This document shows, in pieces, positions 25,055 through 41,062 of a DNA stretch of 64,000 bases. A program made the translations under genes and the position numbers. Source of the stretch: Phycomyces nitens (Eukaryota; Mucoromycota; Mucoromycetes; Mucorales; Phycomycetaceae); NCBI GenBank assembly GCA_022702545.1, contig JAHRBC010000002.1, positions 3,286,001 through 3,350,000 on the forward strand, in the 5' to 3' direction. The notes under the pieces are model-generated. The model saw only the letters and a list, made by a program, of their open reading frames with translations, made no database searches and had not been told where the DNA came from. Position 1 is the first letter of the stretch. Every line of letters starts with the position of its first letter.

Positions 25055-25530
25055 CTAGACAGGGCCTGCTCCGCCAGGAATAAGCTACAGGGAAAATAAA
25101 ATAAAATGTGAATATTGTGTTTAACGAATTAGATGACCTACAGTGCAAATGTTGTTTCCATTCAAAAGGATCTGCTCAAGTGTGCAGGTCTTGTATCCTT
25201 CAGGTGTCTTTTCACTAGATTCAAAAACAAATTTAATGTCGTGTCGATTTGACCGATTGGCAACTCACTACTCCGTCACGTCTTCCAAGACCATGTCTAG
25301 ACAAAAAGGTGAGCATGCTGAACAAATGAACCGTGGTGTTTTGGATTACTTACTGACAAAGTCATCAAAACCAAGTAGTTTTCCTGTGAATTCCTTGTCA
25401 TTCTTCATGACGACCCAAATTTGGGATCCAATGCATTTATCAATGAGTTCTAATAAAGAAACGCGGCCGGTTGGTGAATTGAATTAATGCTGAATCGCAT
25501 ACCAAGTGGTAACAGCTGAGAAGTGGCCAT
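25055..25530 (-). CDS. LSM5: U6 snRNA-associated Sm-like protein LSm5
   Basis: Subunit of the Lsm2-8 ring (U6 snRNP) and the Lsm1-7 ring (mRNA decay). Five small exons starting MATSQLLPL at 25530 assemble into about 80 residues. The Sm1 motif is [20 protein letters not shown], then [19 protein letters not shown]. The Sm2 motif is [18 protein letters not shown], ending in GPV. These match LSm5 closely, including the [14 protein letters not shown] run that distinguishes LSm5 from other LSm proteins. Introns carry GTATGC, GTAAGT, GTGAGT and GTAGGT donors. The gene converges on VPS10, with stop codons about 190 bp apart. Confidence 0.93.
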
Positions 25531-25948
25531 GGCGTATAGAATGTAGATATGTAATAGCTGTATATATATATATGTGTGTGTGTGTGTATAAATATAAAAA
25601 ATATGAAGTATATAGGTATTTTATATATGTATATATATTATAAGATTCTAAAGCCAATATATATATATAAAAAAAAGGTAGTAGTATTTTTCTGGGCTTT
25701 GCAACTTGCTTTCCATATTTACAATTGGCAATTGATGCCATTTGATTGGTTAGACAAGCGTTTGTCGTCGTCATCAAGCCCTTTGTCTATCTCTTTCTCC
25801 CTTTTTTTTTTAAGACCAACGAATTACACACATATATATTTATATTATTGTATTTATTATTTGCATTGATATTTATATTGATATTTATATTTATATTGAT
25901 ATTATTCAAAAGTTCTATGTACGATTATTGTCATTTGAAAGGCTGTGT

Positions 25949-28203
25949 CTAATGACCACTGGAAGGGCAGCGAGATATCGGTAGTTCTTCTCCACCTGAA
26001 GACCATAGTGCAATCGTTATGCCAGTCGTGTAGATCATGGCTACCAAACCAAATATAATGATTGTGATATCAATTGCCTTTTGTCTAAATGTGTTTGCGA
26101 TTGCCTTGAGATGAAAAAGAGGAGGGAAAAAGAAGCAGAGAGGAACGCAGCACACCGAACCAATCAAGGATACAAACTTGTCGAGATCGGTTGAGCCGGC
26201 AATAGCAATACCAGCACAGACCAGGACGATTAGGAATCTAAAAATGTTCTTTTCCCATTTGACAATTGTGTTGAATTTTCCAGACCGAGTGAATAAGCCG
26301 GTCTCAATGATACGGATTGCCGGGAAGAGCTGGAGAGGGATAGAGAGACAGATGGCCAACGCATATAAACCCTGGATGGTGTTGACAGTGGGTGTTCCTG
26401 GCATGTTTAGCAGGATCACGGTCTGGACATTGCTTCCAAACGCGAGATACGAGATGAATCCCACCGAGAGAAAGAGGGCAGTGATAAAGACCATGGTGCC
26501 AGCCAGAACCTTTGGGAATTTCGAAGGGTCTTTCATGGACTCTGTGATGGGAATAACGAGGCCAACACCTTCATAAGTAAAGACTGCAGTGCCAATGAAC
26601 AGAGGGAATGACGTGGTGTTGATTCCCCAGACGACATCTGCGACACCCTTGGCGGCCAGTGTAAAGAGGTCAAAGTAATACAGATAAAGAAGACCGATGA
26701 GAATAAAGAGGTCTGCAATGAGTGCAAACACCGACAGTTTCTGAATCTTGCGGATCATTGCCAATGGGACAAAGATAGCAATTTGGCCTAGGATCAGGTA
26801 CGAGAGCGGCACGCGTGTATCACATTGGGACACAGACTCTACCAGAGCTTGGACATTCTGTGCCACAAAGACCATATAGGCACAAACAAATCCAATCTAT
26901 AGAAAGTCATCCAGGCAGCCCTTGGTTAGGTCAACTGATATACATATACATATATACATATATATATATTACTGTTCATTTGACTTGCCTGCGATAATGT
27001 AATGGCTATCAGTACAGCCAAGCGCATAAGAGGTCCAAACAGGACACCACCAATATCTCCAAAAGAGACCGGCACACGGGCCCTTGTTTCGACAAGCAGT
27101 AAAAAGGTATAGAGCGAGACACTTGCAATGAGAGTCAGGACAGCGGACGAAAACACTAGTCCTCCGTTGTGGAAGCTATCAAAAAGGTTAATCGTTATAT
27201 ATCCCATGAGTTTGCCCTGCACACACACACGACACGTCAAATGGACCTACGCTTTAGGTAAGAACATAACACCTGCAATCAAGTAGCCGTGTCATTTAGT
27301 CAGGTACAAAACAAATGGCCGTCTCTGTAGCTTACCCGTTCCGACAAATGACTTTAATAGTAAGAACACTGCCTTTGCAGGTGTAGCTGTGCCCTGAACC
27401 GCATTAGGCTGGACATTCTGGAATAACGGGGTAGTCTCGGTTGCAATTTCCTCGTCTCTTGGAACATGGGTTCCATCATCGCCCTCATCATCGCTTAGAT
27501 CCTCACCACCAAAATGTCCATACAAGGCTAAAAAGTCCACAAATGTACGGGTCATCCAGTTTGGCGGAGGTTTGCCTTGTTTGGCTGCCTTGTCCACAAC
27601 GAAATGGCGGCGGAACCCTCCAGGATCCTTGAGGTTGACCAAGGTTTGTTTTCCTGGACTTTGGCGAGGAATAGAGACAGACTGAGAGCGTTGGCGCCTT
27701 GCTGCCTGTTCGTTTTCGACACCTTCGGTCCATTTGTAGATGTCATGGGTAATTGCTCCACCTGGTAGCTGATGAACTGACCGGGCTACAGAACTGGATT
27801 CATCTGTATCGAGGTTTGTGCTTTGACGTGGAGAGGAACTTAGGATAGACGAGGCAGGCGAGCGGTCTAGAGTATCGACAAGATGTCTCTTGACGATACT
27901 TGCTACCTGGTCTTCGGGCAGGTCCACCGAGACAGTATTGTCGAGGTTATAGGTTGCATTAGACAATGGCCGGAAGATGCTGGTTGAGTTGGTCAGCACT
28001 CTGTCGAGGTCATGGCTTTCCAGGGTACGATTTGATAGACCACCAAGACTATGGACAGGTGAGGATGAATAGAGACCGGATGGCAATGGGGATTCTAGGC
28101 GGGCCATGGAGTGTTCTCGAGAAAAGGAAGCAGAGAACTCTTCGTCGCTCTCATGAAGCGGCCGATAGTTATGCTTGGCGTTCACAGGTAATGGAGACGA
28201 CAT
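25949..28203 (-). CDS. AVT3/AVT4-like vacuolar amino-acid transporter
   Basis: Amino acid/auxin permease family (Aa_trans). The yeast relatives Avt3 and Avt4 export neutral or basic amino acids from the vacuole. The first exon (from ATG 28203) encodes a hydrophilic N-terminal extension of about 285 residues rich in Ser, Asp and Arg, with an acidic ESDEE cluster early and DDEGDD later. The transporter domain starts KAVFLLLKSFVGTGVMFLPKA, the classic first-helix signature of this subfamily, with FHNGG after the next junction. About ten or eleven helices follow, including TAVFTYEGVGLVIPI and SVGFISYLAFGS. The C-terminus is short after the last helix. Introns near 27315, 27247 and 26897 are canonical. 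The long N-terminal extension favours Avt4 over Avt3, but I do not choose between them. Confidence 0.9.
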
Positions 28204-28487
28204 TGAGAGAAAAAGAATATGAATGAGAAGAACGTGAATAAAACAAGATTGGGCTTCTCCTGATTACATTCTCTAAATATATTTTATTGAATATCAAAAA
28301 ATAAAAATAAAAACTATAAATATATACATGTGTATATATATATACATATTTATACCTTTACACCTTGCTTTTACTGACTATGCAAAGTGCTGCACCCTAT
28401 GCAACTTGAGTATGACGTTGGGGTACAACCCTGTTGATGATATGACCATGATAAAGAGTTAATCCTGTGACAAGATAAAGGACTTCT

Positions 28488-28492
<5 letters not shown>

Positions 28493-28524
<32 letters not shown>

Positions 28525-28561
28525 TTTTGAAGGAAGAAGAAAAAAAAAAAGGGGGGGGGGG
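28493..28561. repeat. (AT)n tract followed by poly-A and an 11-G run
   Basis: About 28 nt of AT, then a purine-rich stretch, A10 and G11, ending directly before the stop codon of the zinc transporter. Homopolymer G runs are rare in this AT-rich window. The length may be uncertain because such runs are prone to sequencing error. Confidence 0.9.
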
Positions 28562-28564
28562 ATT

Positions 28565-31219
<2,655 letters not shown>

Positions 31220-32746
31220 TGTTAGAATAGTGGTAAATAACAGTAAAGAGGTTAAATATTGACTTTGGAATCCACCATTGTGAGTTCTTTTTTTTTTGTA
31301 TATTAAAATATAGCCTTGATGAAAGCTCTAATTGACAAGTCAGCAGTCACTTGTCAACTCAACAGTCCAATCGAATAAATATGATCAGCTGTAATCTTTT
31401 TTGCAAGCATTTAATAATTTTGGTTCAATTTTGCCTCGGTAACGCTATAACCAAACACCTCTTTTGAGGAATATAGAAACACATCAAAAGTCTAAATCAA
31501 AGAGGTTATTTTGCTACTCTGATCCCAAATATATAAAAATAAATGTTTCTTTTTAGTTAAAGGATATTCCACACGTGTTATATATATATATACATACACA
31601 TGTATATTTAGCACTTACTCCTTGACCCTATTGTCTTGGATAGAATATATGGTTGGCCATAAGAAATTTTTTACGATTATTGGATAATAAATGTAGTGTG
31701 TTTAATTATTATTATTTTTGGACAAGAGAACAATAAGAATCTTTATTCGAAAATCCAATTGTTAAAAATAAATTTGGGCATTGCCTATCAAGAAGTCCAT
31801 TTTATCAATATAGATCTTTTTTTTTGCTTTTGCTTTTGCTTTGTAGAGTATTGTCATGTATATCAAAACATGCCAAGATTGCTATAACATTATCTACACT
31901 TTTCATAGCTATTAGAAGATATGCTTGGTATTTAAACTCTAGGCACCGCTTTCTTTAATTTATTTTTTTGTTAATCTACAAATTCAGAGCAAGTACAATA
32001 GATTATGAATGCTATTATTTTTAAAAATAATAATAAAAAAACATGATTTCAAGTAAATTTACAAATGATATATTTAATTTGATTTTTGTACCAGTGTTTG
32101 TAACAAGAGTTATGAATCAATAAGTTGATAATTTAGTTTGATTTATTGGTGGCATTTCCTTTTGAAATAATACCCGTAAATGTTACTAAACAGAAGTTAT
32201 TTTTTTATATATAGGCACAGACCACCTGTACCGTTATTTATTTATTTATACTTTGTGAAATTAAATAGTAAAATGTGTACATTATTATAGCAGATGAAAA
32301 AATTGATTATCGCAAGGTTTACATAAGCATTGTATCGCTTGGATATCTAGTTGCACATTTTTAAAATGGTCGCAAAATCAAACCTTGAATCTGGAGTATA
32401 TAAAACGCGTGGCTGATGGAACCACGGTGAATTTAATTGCCCACACCGGTTAATCTAATATTATCTCCTGAGCTTAGAATACTAAAAACACAAATATGGG
32501 GTATGATAAAGGGCTTGATGGTGTAAATAAGATCATATTCTTAAATTTTAAAGGGTATGTAAATAAAGGCATAAGTCAATATAAAAGTTATAATCATAAG
32601 AATCCGAGCTTATAACAAGGCTTGTAATGCTCTCTTTGTTGATCCTGTCAACTCTGGGCATTCAAAGTATGTGTACATATTATGTCAGACACGCCGTTGA
32701 AACGTGGTTAAATTGAGATTTTCTCAGCATCAAGGACGATTGTGCT
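31220..32746. other. AT-rich intergenic region
   Basis: Holds the UTR4 promoter side and the 3' flank of the methyltransferase gene. No conserved frame was found on either strand. A TATAAAA box at 32399-32405 has no obvious gene to serve. Confidence 0.4.
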
Positions 32747-34544
32747 CTATAGACTAGGCACAGCATATGCCGTTTTGTATATCGCGGGCAGACCGGGCAA
32801 ATGCGAGTTCAATATATCACAGTCTTCCCAATGGGGTTTCTTTTCTTCATCTTCCAAAGGTTTGCGAGCCCAAGCAACGTGAATATTTGTAAATTTCTTT
32901 TCGTCTTCCATATTTTGCAGGGCAGTTTTCCATTCAAGATCCCACTCCTCTTCGGTGCATTCTATACCAGCCAGCATGCTTTGTTTGATCGATTCGACCA
33001 AAGACGCGAGGTTTTGCTTCCACAAGGTTCCTAATGAAATAAGAATAAGACTGGAATTCAAAAAAGAAAAAGAAAAGAATTAACGTGTAGCTGAAATACA
33101 ACAGTTCATGTCTAGAAAGGAATCTAATGGTTATACACACCTATCTCAAAGCCCCAACTTCCTATTGGGATAGACACATAGCGGGTACCGATATCGACAA
33201 ACCCTGCACAGTCCAAGAGTTGGTCTAAATATGAGCTGATCTCAATATTGAGACCTCGAAGAACCAGCTTATGGATCACTAAACAATTATTGTCAGTTGA
33301 TACCGAGGCTTTCACAGGATAATAGACTATCTTGCCTTGTTTGACAATATATGAAGGGTTACTGATTTTAAGGTTAATTTCACTTTCAAGTATTTGAATG
33401 TAACCACCGGGTTTTGTTACTCTAAAGAGCTCTGTCATGACTTTTTCCCATTGGTTGTTTGTGAAAACAAGGGACTTTTGGCGTAAATTTACAAGAGTAA
33501 AGGTATTGTCAGGGTAATACAGTCCATCAAGAACATCAGACACCTGGAAAACGACATTCCCGTTGTGAGGACAATCATAAGATTCTTGTGATGATTTTGA
33601 GCTCGATGCTTCAGGGCAAATGTCGCTTGAATGTTCGATTGAGTCATCATTGACATATCCAACGTCTGAATCTAGGGATAATTTATCGAGATTGACCAGA
33701 ATGTTGCCCTTGTCTTGGTCATGATGAGCATCTACGGGAAGTTCGAGGTCTGCCAAGAAAATTTCGCAATGATCGATTCCGACATATTGGGATTTTGGGT
33801 AAGCAAGTGCCATGTCAACAACCTAGATGGTAAATATAAGTATCACAGATTGTATCTTTGTAAAAAAAAATCTATTACCCATGCGCCTATTCCACATCTA
33901 AAATAAGGAGCCACTAATGTCATTAAGAATAAGCACAATCATAACAAGAGTTTGCAACTTACCCAACGTCGATAACTTTTGCACCGCCTTTAATAAGGTC
34001 ATTTTCTACAGGAGCCAGCAATATTCTATAGATTGGCCTATAAGTAAGATTTATACCCTAAAGTCTTTATTACCCTGAAAATGCCCAATTGAATATATAG
34101 TACTGAATTCGGGTGCGCTCTAGTTCAGGACTATCGGTTGGAAGTAGCTTATCTTTATCGACATCCTTTTTGTATTGGTTAAATGGATTAGTAAGCCAAT
34201 TAGCAACCAAGTTTTGTTACCTCGATTGTAGAAAAGTGTCTTTCACATATCCATTTCTGCCTGTAGCTTGTGGGGGAGATATCGCTGGCAGATATGATTG
34301 ACATTTCTTTTGTTATGATTGGGGGAGGTATTAATTGTTCGATTTGTTTCAATTTATTGTCTTTTTGTTTTCTCAATTGTCTTTGTAGCTTGTCTGTTTT
34401 TTCCAAAGGTTTTAGGAATCGAGGGACATTTTTGAATCCGCCATTGAGTGCATGATGAGATGTCGCCTTGATGATTCGTGAGATCTGCTCATTTTCAGAT
34501 GCTGTTTTGCGCGATGATCTCGAGGATGAGTGTACATTACCCAT
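32747..34544 (-). CDS. Class I SAM-dependent methyltransferase
   Basis: Multi-exon gene from ATG 34544 to the stop at 32747. The N-terminal 115 residues are basic and Ser/Lys-rich (MGNVHSSSRSSRKT...), with no membrane segment. The Rossmann fold starts with motif I, AKVIDVGCGIGAWVVDMA, assembled across two introns, followed by the acidic SAM-ribose residue in YVGIDHCEIF. A low-complexity insertion of about 70 residues (Asp/Ser-rich) separates this from VVFQVSDVLDGLYYPDNTF. Then come the motif-III-like ELFRVTKPGGYIQILE and the C-terminal half. This layout matches the large fungal methyltransferase_25/11 group seen in Mucoromycota. The substrate is unknown. The insertion is probably a disordered surface loop. 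Confidence 0.85.
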
Positions 34545-35631
34545 GAGATCAAGTTTTAGAAAAAGTGATTAGAGAAACAAGGACTGCTCAAATAGAATAT
34601 GAGATATAATTATATATCTAACTATTGGATCATTATTTTTATATAGATATTTATCCAGCTGTTGTACTAACAATTCTAATCACAGTGTATTGGTCCTCAT
34701 TATGCAAACAGAAATCTTGGACTAGGGGAGTGCCAAAGTGGAAATATCAAATGGGGTTATTTAGTTACACACTCTTAAGCCCATGGCTTCTCTTTAGTAA
34801 CCCAAGAATCAGCAGGGGGTATAATATGAGCTGTTTATGAGTGGCTTATGAATCACACAATATCTGCCAAGTCTGGGTCTTGCAATAAAGAACAAGTGTT
34901 TGTGGTTCTTGACCATTTATATATCAATCAACAGAATCTATAATTTGCCAAAGGCTTTGTTTTTTTTTACAACTATATAAAGTCTTGTGTTGCAGATTCA
35001 GGATAACTGTTTGTATAAACGCCTGTAACTACGCTTGTGGTACATGAAAATAGTATTTCGACAAGGCATCTTTATCGTTTATATCTCCTCATGCTCCGCA
35101 CTCTATTGCTCTGTCAACAGAATGACAAGGTACAAGTCAATCTTTTCTATGAAAGCACATGAAAGACTGGTTTATGATTAATGAGCAATTGAGGATTGAC
35201 TGTTATATAAAAAAAAACATTGCATTTTTAATCTAGATTCACAAACAATAATAAGAATAAAGAGTGATAGACTCTTGGTATTAGGTCGTTCATTCCGTAA
35301 AATTGATTAAATGTTAAAACTGGGGTACAGGTATCCGGTTATGAGCAAGTTATATTTATCAGCCAGAGATCTCAAAAGACAATAACATTTTAATACAAAT
35401 ATTTATATTATCAATCTTAAAGACGAGATCAACATTAATTAAAGTACAGAAGAACGAATAAATCTAAAGATAAATAAGAGTCCAGGCACTATTCATTGGC
35501 TATTTTTATACATCACTGGTATGTCTTTTGGACGATTATTTAAAGGCTTGTTCTGTTCTCAAAGTCACCTATACATCTTCCTTACCTTGATTATCATTTT
35601 TTTATATAAAAACATATCAATCTACACAGGT
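34545..35631. other. Divergent intergenic region
   Basis: About 1.1 kb of AT-rich DNA separates the methyltransferase from the coiled-coil gene and should contain both promoters. I see no gene. A TATATAA at 34973-34979 lies in the middle. Confidence 0.4.
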
Positions 35632-35733
35632 ATGAGTGGGAAAGTAGACAATATGAAGACGCGGCTTAAAGGCTCCAAAGAAATAAAGTTGGTATTCACC
35701 CTTTGTTTTCAATAAACCAAAGCTAAATACTAA

Positions 35734-37526
35734 ATGAAGTCTGAGAAAAGTCGACATAAAATGGGAGAGAACCGGCGACAGGATGACTTCCAGGATAGTA
35801 TGCCTGAAGTGGAATACACCGGACCTGATCATGCGCCTAGCCTTAAATGCAAAGACAAGAATTCAATAACAAGCAACGAGGATTCTAAAAGTGACCTCGA
35901 CAATTCAGATAGCCTAAAGCCAGAAAGTACCCATCAAATAGAGCATGGTGAAGAGCAAGATACCTATTGTTCGGATTCAGAAACAGCAAAAGAGGACTCA
36001 TATATTGATCGTTTAGTTTCATTGGTTACAAGTATCCTTCCAAGAAGGACTAATAGTAGTGAACCAACTTCCTCGCGCGACCACCACAGGCCACAAAATA
36101 TGCCAAAGAATAATACGGAATATAGCTCAGTAATTAACATTCTTACAAAAGAAGAGGCGAAAAGCCCTATTGGTCGCAAAGTTACAGCCTTACTTACCGA
36201 GCTCACACGTATAACAAGTGAGCGTAATATGGATCAGCATGAATATCGTAAAAGGTTAGTGAAAGGAATATAATATTAAAGATATATAGTATATCTAATA
36301 CAAATACATTTCTCTCTAGAAACCAATGCGAAATTAACGACATTCAAAGAATGAGACAACGCCTTGAGAAGGATAAGGATGAATTTGAAAGATATTACAG
36401 GAGAAAAAACGATTTGAGCCTAAAACGAGAAGAGGATTGCCATGTATATACGCACTTGCTTGTTGAAACACTGAGAGAAAGCGATTTTGAAATCAACAAA
36501 TTAAAACTGGAGAAAAATAACCTTTGTGAAAAGATCGAGACACTTAACGAGAATATTGAGCACACGGAGCAAGAAAAAATAGCCATGTCTAACTCGATGG
36601 AAGCCAAAGAACAAAGATTCAATGCAGTGGTTTACAATCTCCAGAAAAATGTAGAAACTTTAAAGGCTGGGCTTGAGGATAAGAAAGAAGAGCACAAGAA
36701 GTTGATGTCTGAATTCTACGAGTATGTCAAACAGATACGTGCCACTGACGACAATCTAGCAACTATAAAGACAAAGCTACAAGCAATACAGGCCAAGATA
36801 TCAAATCTAAGCATGACCCTTAAGAAATTCTTAAACCCAAATGAAAATCAAGTCGTGTATTTCTTGTACAACTGTTTTTCTTGCAACCACGATGTCCTCG
36901 ATTGTTTTTTAATTGAAAGAGAAGACGGGGGTTCTGGAATGGATTACGCCATTATAAGTTTGCTTGTGGAAAGGCTGATAACCATTTATATTACCAAAAG
37001 TATCTACGATGTACCTATCTACCTTGGATCAAACGTCAACATACCGTATAAAGAGTTGTCCGAATGGGAGCCCTTTAAAAACAGTAAAAACTGGTCCAGA
37101 GTTCTTCGACAACAATTGTGTACTCTAGTGGCAAATCCTGAGATTGTCGATGAATTACAATATAAAAAAGACGAACTTACAACCAATTTGATTCAGCATC
37201 TATCCAGAGTATTCTTTGAAATCGACTCTAAAGTCGTAGAAAGAATAAAGACAATAATCGATCTGGCTGCCCAAGTCAGTCTTGCCATGCACAGTCAAGA
37301 TGAACCGGTAAAACGCATGGATATTGAAGAAGGCGTGACAAAGATAAATCCTTGCATGGCAGCTCAACATGGATCGGTTGATGGTGCAACTACTGTTCAA
37401 CTTATCATTTGCCCGCCATACATCGTAAATGAAGGCCAAAATTCAGAGGCCGTTCTATTGGAAGGAAAAGTCATTTGTATGGACTACCTAGTTAAGCCAA
37501 AAACTCCAGAGTTAAATGTCGAGTAA
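35734..37526 (+). CDS. Coiled-coil protein of unknown function
   Basis: Two exons, 35734-36254 and 36320-37526 (intron GTTAGT...CTCTAG), give about 575 residues. Residues 1-125 are acidic and polar, likely disordered. Residues about 155-365 form a long Glu/Lys/Leu coiled coil (for example KLEKNNLCEKIETLNENIEH). A globular C-terminal part follows with CFSCNHDVLDCF, a Cys-rich spot, then SEWEPFKNSKNWSRVLRQQL and VERIKTIIDLAAQVSLAM. An upstream ATG at 35632 could add about 20 residues through a 49-nt intron ending at 35736, so the true start is uncertain. I do not recognise the family. The structure suggests a scaffold or cytoskeletal/vesicle role, but this is only an impression. Confidence 0.75.
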
Positions 37527-40500
37527 TACACTTGTAGCCCTTATTGATCCTACTATTCACTATATCTTGTCTTGTCTTGTCTTTAGCTTTTTTTTTGTAC
37601 CTTTGCATTAACTTACTCTTTTACCTTGCATATTATGCTATATTTCTTTAAATAAAACAAAGAATTTATTCAAATATTCTCGAATATTGGTCAGCTGTAT
37701 GGACTCTTTGACTAGATACCATCTTTGATAGAATAAAACCAGTATACTGTATACTTAAATTGGTCCTCTACTTCAAATTATTGGACCAGAAGTAGGTAGA
37801 TATACTTAAAACATAAAACTAGTTTATGATGTAAGAAAACTGATTAACTAGACCAGATTAACCAACCCAGTACTGTTTTTCTCATCCTCATTACTACGAT
37901 CAATAAATTATAGACAACTTTAGTTTATATTGCTTGCAATTCGATAAAGTACTAATGTAACTTAAGAAAAAGGCATACACTTGTACTTTTAAATGATTAA
38001 ACAAGCTGTATATATAATAACAATACAAATACAAAAAGAAACTTTATCATCCATGATAGAAAAGGAGATATATTTTGATATTGATTTATGGTGGATTACC
38101 CATATTAAATAATTTGTAATTTTGAAAAATATTATAAAAAAAGATTAACAAAATGAATCCGAAAGACTGGCGAAATGAAGGTTATCAATAACCTTTTGGG
38201 ACTTTAATTTTCAAGTGAAGAGACACATTCTTCTGTAGATTACTGCAAATAACTTATGTTTTTTTTGGACTTGGAATTGTAGGCTATTTAATTTCATTCC
38301 ACTCTGCTATTGAGGAACCAAGACTCGTTTTTTTTTGTATATCAACATTCTTTCGTAAAAATGAATGATTTTGGAAGAACAACAAAATGTACTATGTAGC
38401 CTTTGGAATAGTCTTGCGAAACTGCTAATACTCCTTAATATTTACAGCAATGTATATATGGCTTAACAGCATCTGCCTAAATTATATTTAAACCTTTATA
38501 TTACTAAAAATCACATTTACGTCCTTTAATATTTAAACATCAATCCAACAGAAAGCCTTTAGTTTCTCTTTTATTTTGGGCATAAATAACAAGTAAGATT
38601 AACTTTTTGTTTTGGTTAATTATGTTACCATAGGAAGCAAGTATTTATAATACTTCATAATAAATACAAGACCGTAATGGTATCAAGAGCCTTTTTATTA
38701 GCCAGCACATTCCATGGCAATGAATCCAAATAACCATGTCTAGAAACAAAAGCCTATTGAGTTTGCCAGGAGAAATATTAAAGAAAGTACCAAATAGAGT
38801 ACTCATAATACACTGATGCCGAAACAATTGAAATAATTGGTATTCAAGGTGAATATGCAAATTATGTCAAAAGTCTGTTTAATCTATATAAACATATACA
38901 CTTCCAACCAAAATACAATGATATATACAATAAATCTAATTCAATGGTCATTGATCCAGTCAAAATTCCTAAAAATAATAGATAAAAACAAAGTGCTGTA
39001 GATTATATTAGCTTGTTTACTGATAACTACAGAATCGATGCCTTTACAACAGAAATAAAAACTTGCTTGACGAGGCGTATGAATTTGCAAATAAAAACAA
39101 AATACTGGGCTTTACAAATATAGAGACTTAAGGATCAATGTAGCATGTGCATTAAAAATTGACAGTCAAAGACATTTGCTCTTTAAAATGTCGTAGTAGA
39201 GCTTGTTGCAAAAAGAAGTCAAATAATAGACACATCGCATATACTAAAAAAAGTTTAAATAAAAAATAATTCTGACTATCCTGGCATTGTTTTAAGTACT
39301 TGGCAAATGGTATTAGATTTGTCAATATTTTACTATCATGTTTCCAACGGTATAAAAGAAATGAATGAGAGCGATACCAGGGTTCCAAAGATAACATTTT
39401 TTTTTTATTTTTGTCTTTTGGAACAATACAAAATGAAACTAGAAAATATCAAGATACTTGAATACTCATTAGTGACAAGAAAAACATAAACAATAAAAAT
39501 TTAAAAAAATATCAATATCTTTCTATCATAAGATTTCACATCCCAGCTGCTGCAATTATCAGGAACTGATCCAAGCAGACAAGGCAAGAGACAGAAACAG
39601 GAGGTTCAAGGATAAGTTGTTTAATAAAAGACGTTGTTCGCTTGATCTTTCTACGATCAAGCTCTACTGCTATTTATATGCTTTCTAGCTAGGATAAAGA
39701 TGTGTCTAAATATAATGATTGGTAGTTGTGGCGGGTATGTATATAAGAAAGGAAAGTCTAAAGATAGCTATGATGTATTGGTATTTTCTAGTTAGTATCC
39801 ATTTCGGAATTGTGGCGCGAAGGCTGTTAGGAACCAATCCTAACAGCAATTACCTTTATGTTTTTTTTATCTCAACTTTACCAAGATTAAAAATACTGGG
39901 ATCTGTAGTTGGGGTCTCTTCTTTGCTACCCCAAGCTTTAATGCTGATATACAACTATTTTCAGGTCATAAAAAGCACTGCCAACTCAATCAAAAGTCGT
40001 ATCATCTCTTTGTCTCTACTTGATCGTCTTTTAAGAAAATAAAGATCTGTCCTTTAAGATTCTTGCTGAATATTTGATAGCATTTTATATTAAAATATCG
40101 TTAAATATATCTATTCTCTATTCTCAACTTGAAAACTAATAATGTTTGGCTATTTTTGAATCAATTTAGATAGATACTCTTCATAAAACTGTACTTTGAA
40201 TATCACACATTTTAGTTTTTTTAGCAATTTTATCGAAATCTTAAACTGTACATCTCGTCATGACAGTCCCAGCCAAATTGTCTATTGAAAATGTCTGCCC
40301 ATTTCATATCCTCCCCGTTAGGCTCTTATTGCAGAGTGGTTGATTGCAGATTTGACCTTTGGATCCATCTGGCCAATGGTACTATAATAAGAGCAAGGTG
40401 TGTATGTTTGAGGTAACTTTGGTGTATGATGGCTGGCTGTAGGTTCTCTTTGAAGATCGGGTCAGAGGTACGGTATTGCAAACGCAAGTATTTTGGGATC

Positions 40501-41062
40501 TGGGGGGTGGGAATAGATGGTCTTCACCTTTTGTATTCCTATGAATAAAGGCTTTTATCCTTGAAACCAAAGAGAAACTGGCCGATGGTTTGGATAGTTG
40601 TAGATGATTATGACGACCGGTTCATAGCTCGCTTTACAATAGAATCATTAGCTTGACTTTGAAACATGCAAAAAATAAAGCTTTAATGGAGTATAATATA
40701 GTGACTAATCTTTTAACGTTTGGAATATTGTTGTACATTAGAAATAAGCACATGGGATATTAGGCCGGCTGAACAAGGGTTACAGTATCTTGGTGTAATC
40801 TGACCCGCTCCACATTTTCAAAAATGTAACTTGTGAATTATAAATGAACATGTAAAGATACACATTAAACATTTCAACATGGAGATGTCTAGAGAATAAA
40901 TTGAAACAATGAGATATTTTTAATAAATAAATAAATAATTAAATAGGCGGAAGCTTGTTATTGAATATATAGTATGCCTGCTGGATTCTTTGGTGCAAAC
41001 ATTATATAAATGTCAAAATATGAAAATACAAGTCTATCTAGGGTAGGGGGGAGAGGGAAGGT
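37527..41062. other. 3.5 kb gene-poor, AT-rich region
   Basis: The longest stretch without an intact gene. It has frequent short stop-broken frames, no recognised transposase and no repeat array. A decayed minus-strand coding trace occurs at 40318-40545. The remainder shows nothing I can name. Confidence 0.5.
40318..40545 (-). pseudogene. Trace of a decayed or unresolved coding sequence
   Basis: One minus-strand frame reads KVKTIYSHPPDPKILAFAIP, meets a TGA (40462-40464), and continues in the same phase through REPTASHHTPKLPQTYTP to YYSTIGQMDPKVKSAINHS and a TAA at 40318-40320. Composition is protein-like on both sides of the stop, which suggests a recently inactivated gene or an unrecognised intron. 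No family was recognised. Confidence 0.3.

Noticed and set aside
40320..40380. tRNA-Ser/Leu-like string GCAGAGTGGTTGA
   Set aside because: No matching acceptor stem, anticodon arm or T-loop could be found around it. It lies in the decayed coding trace.
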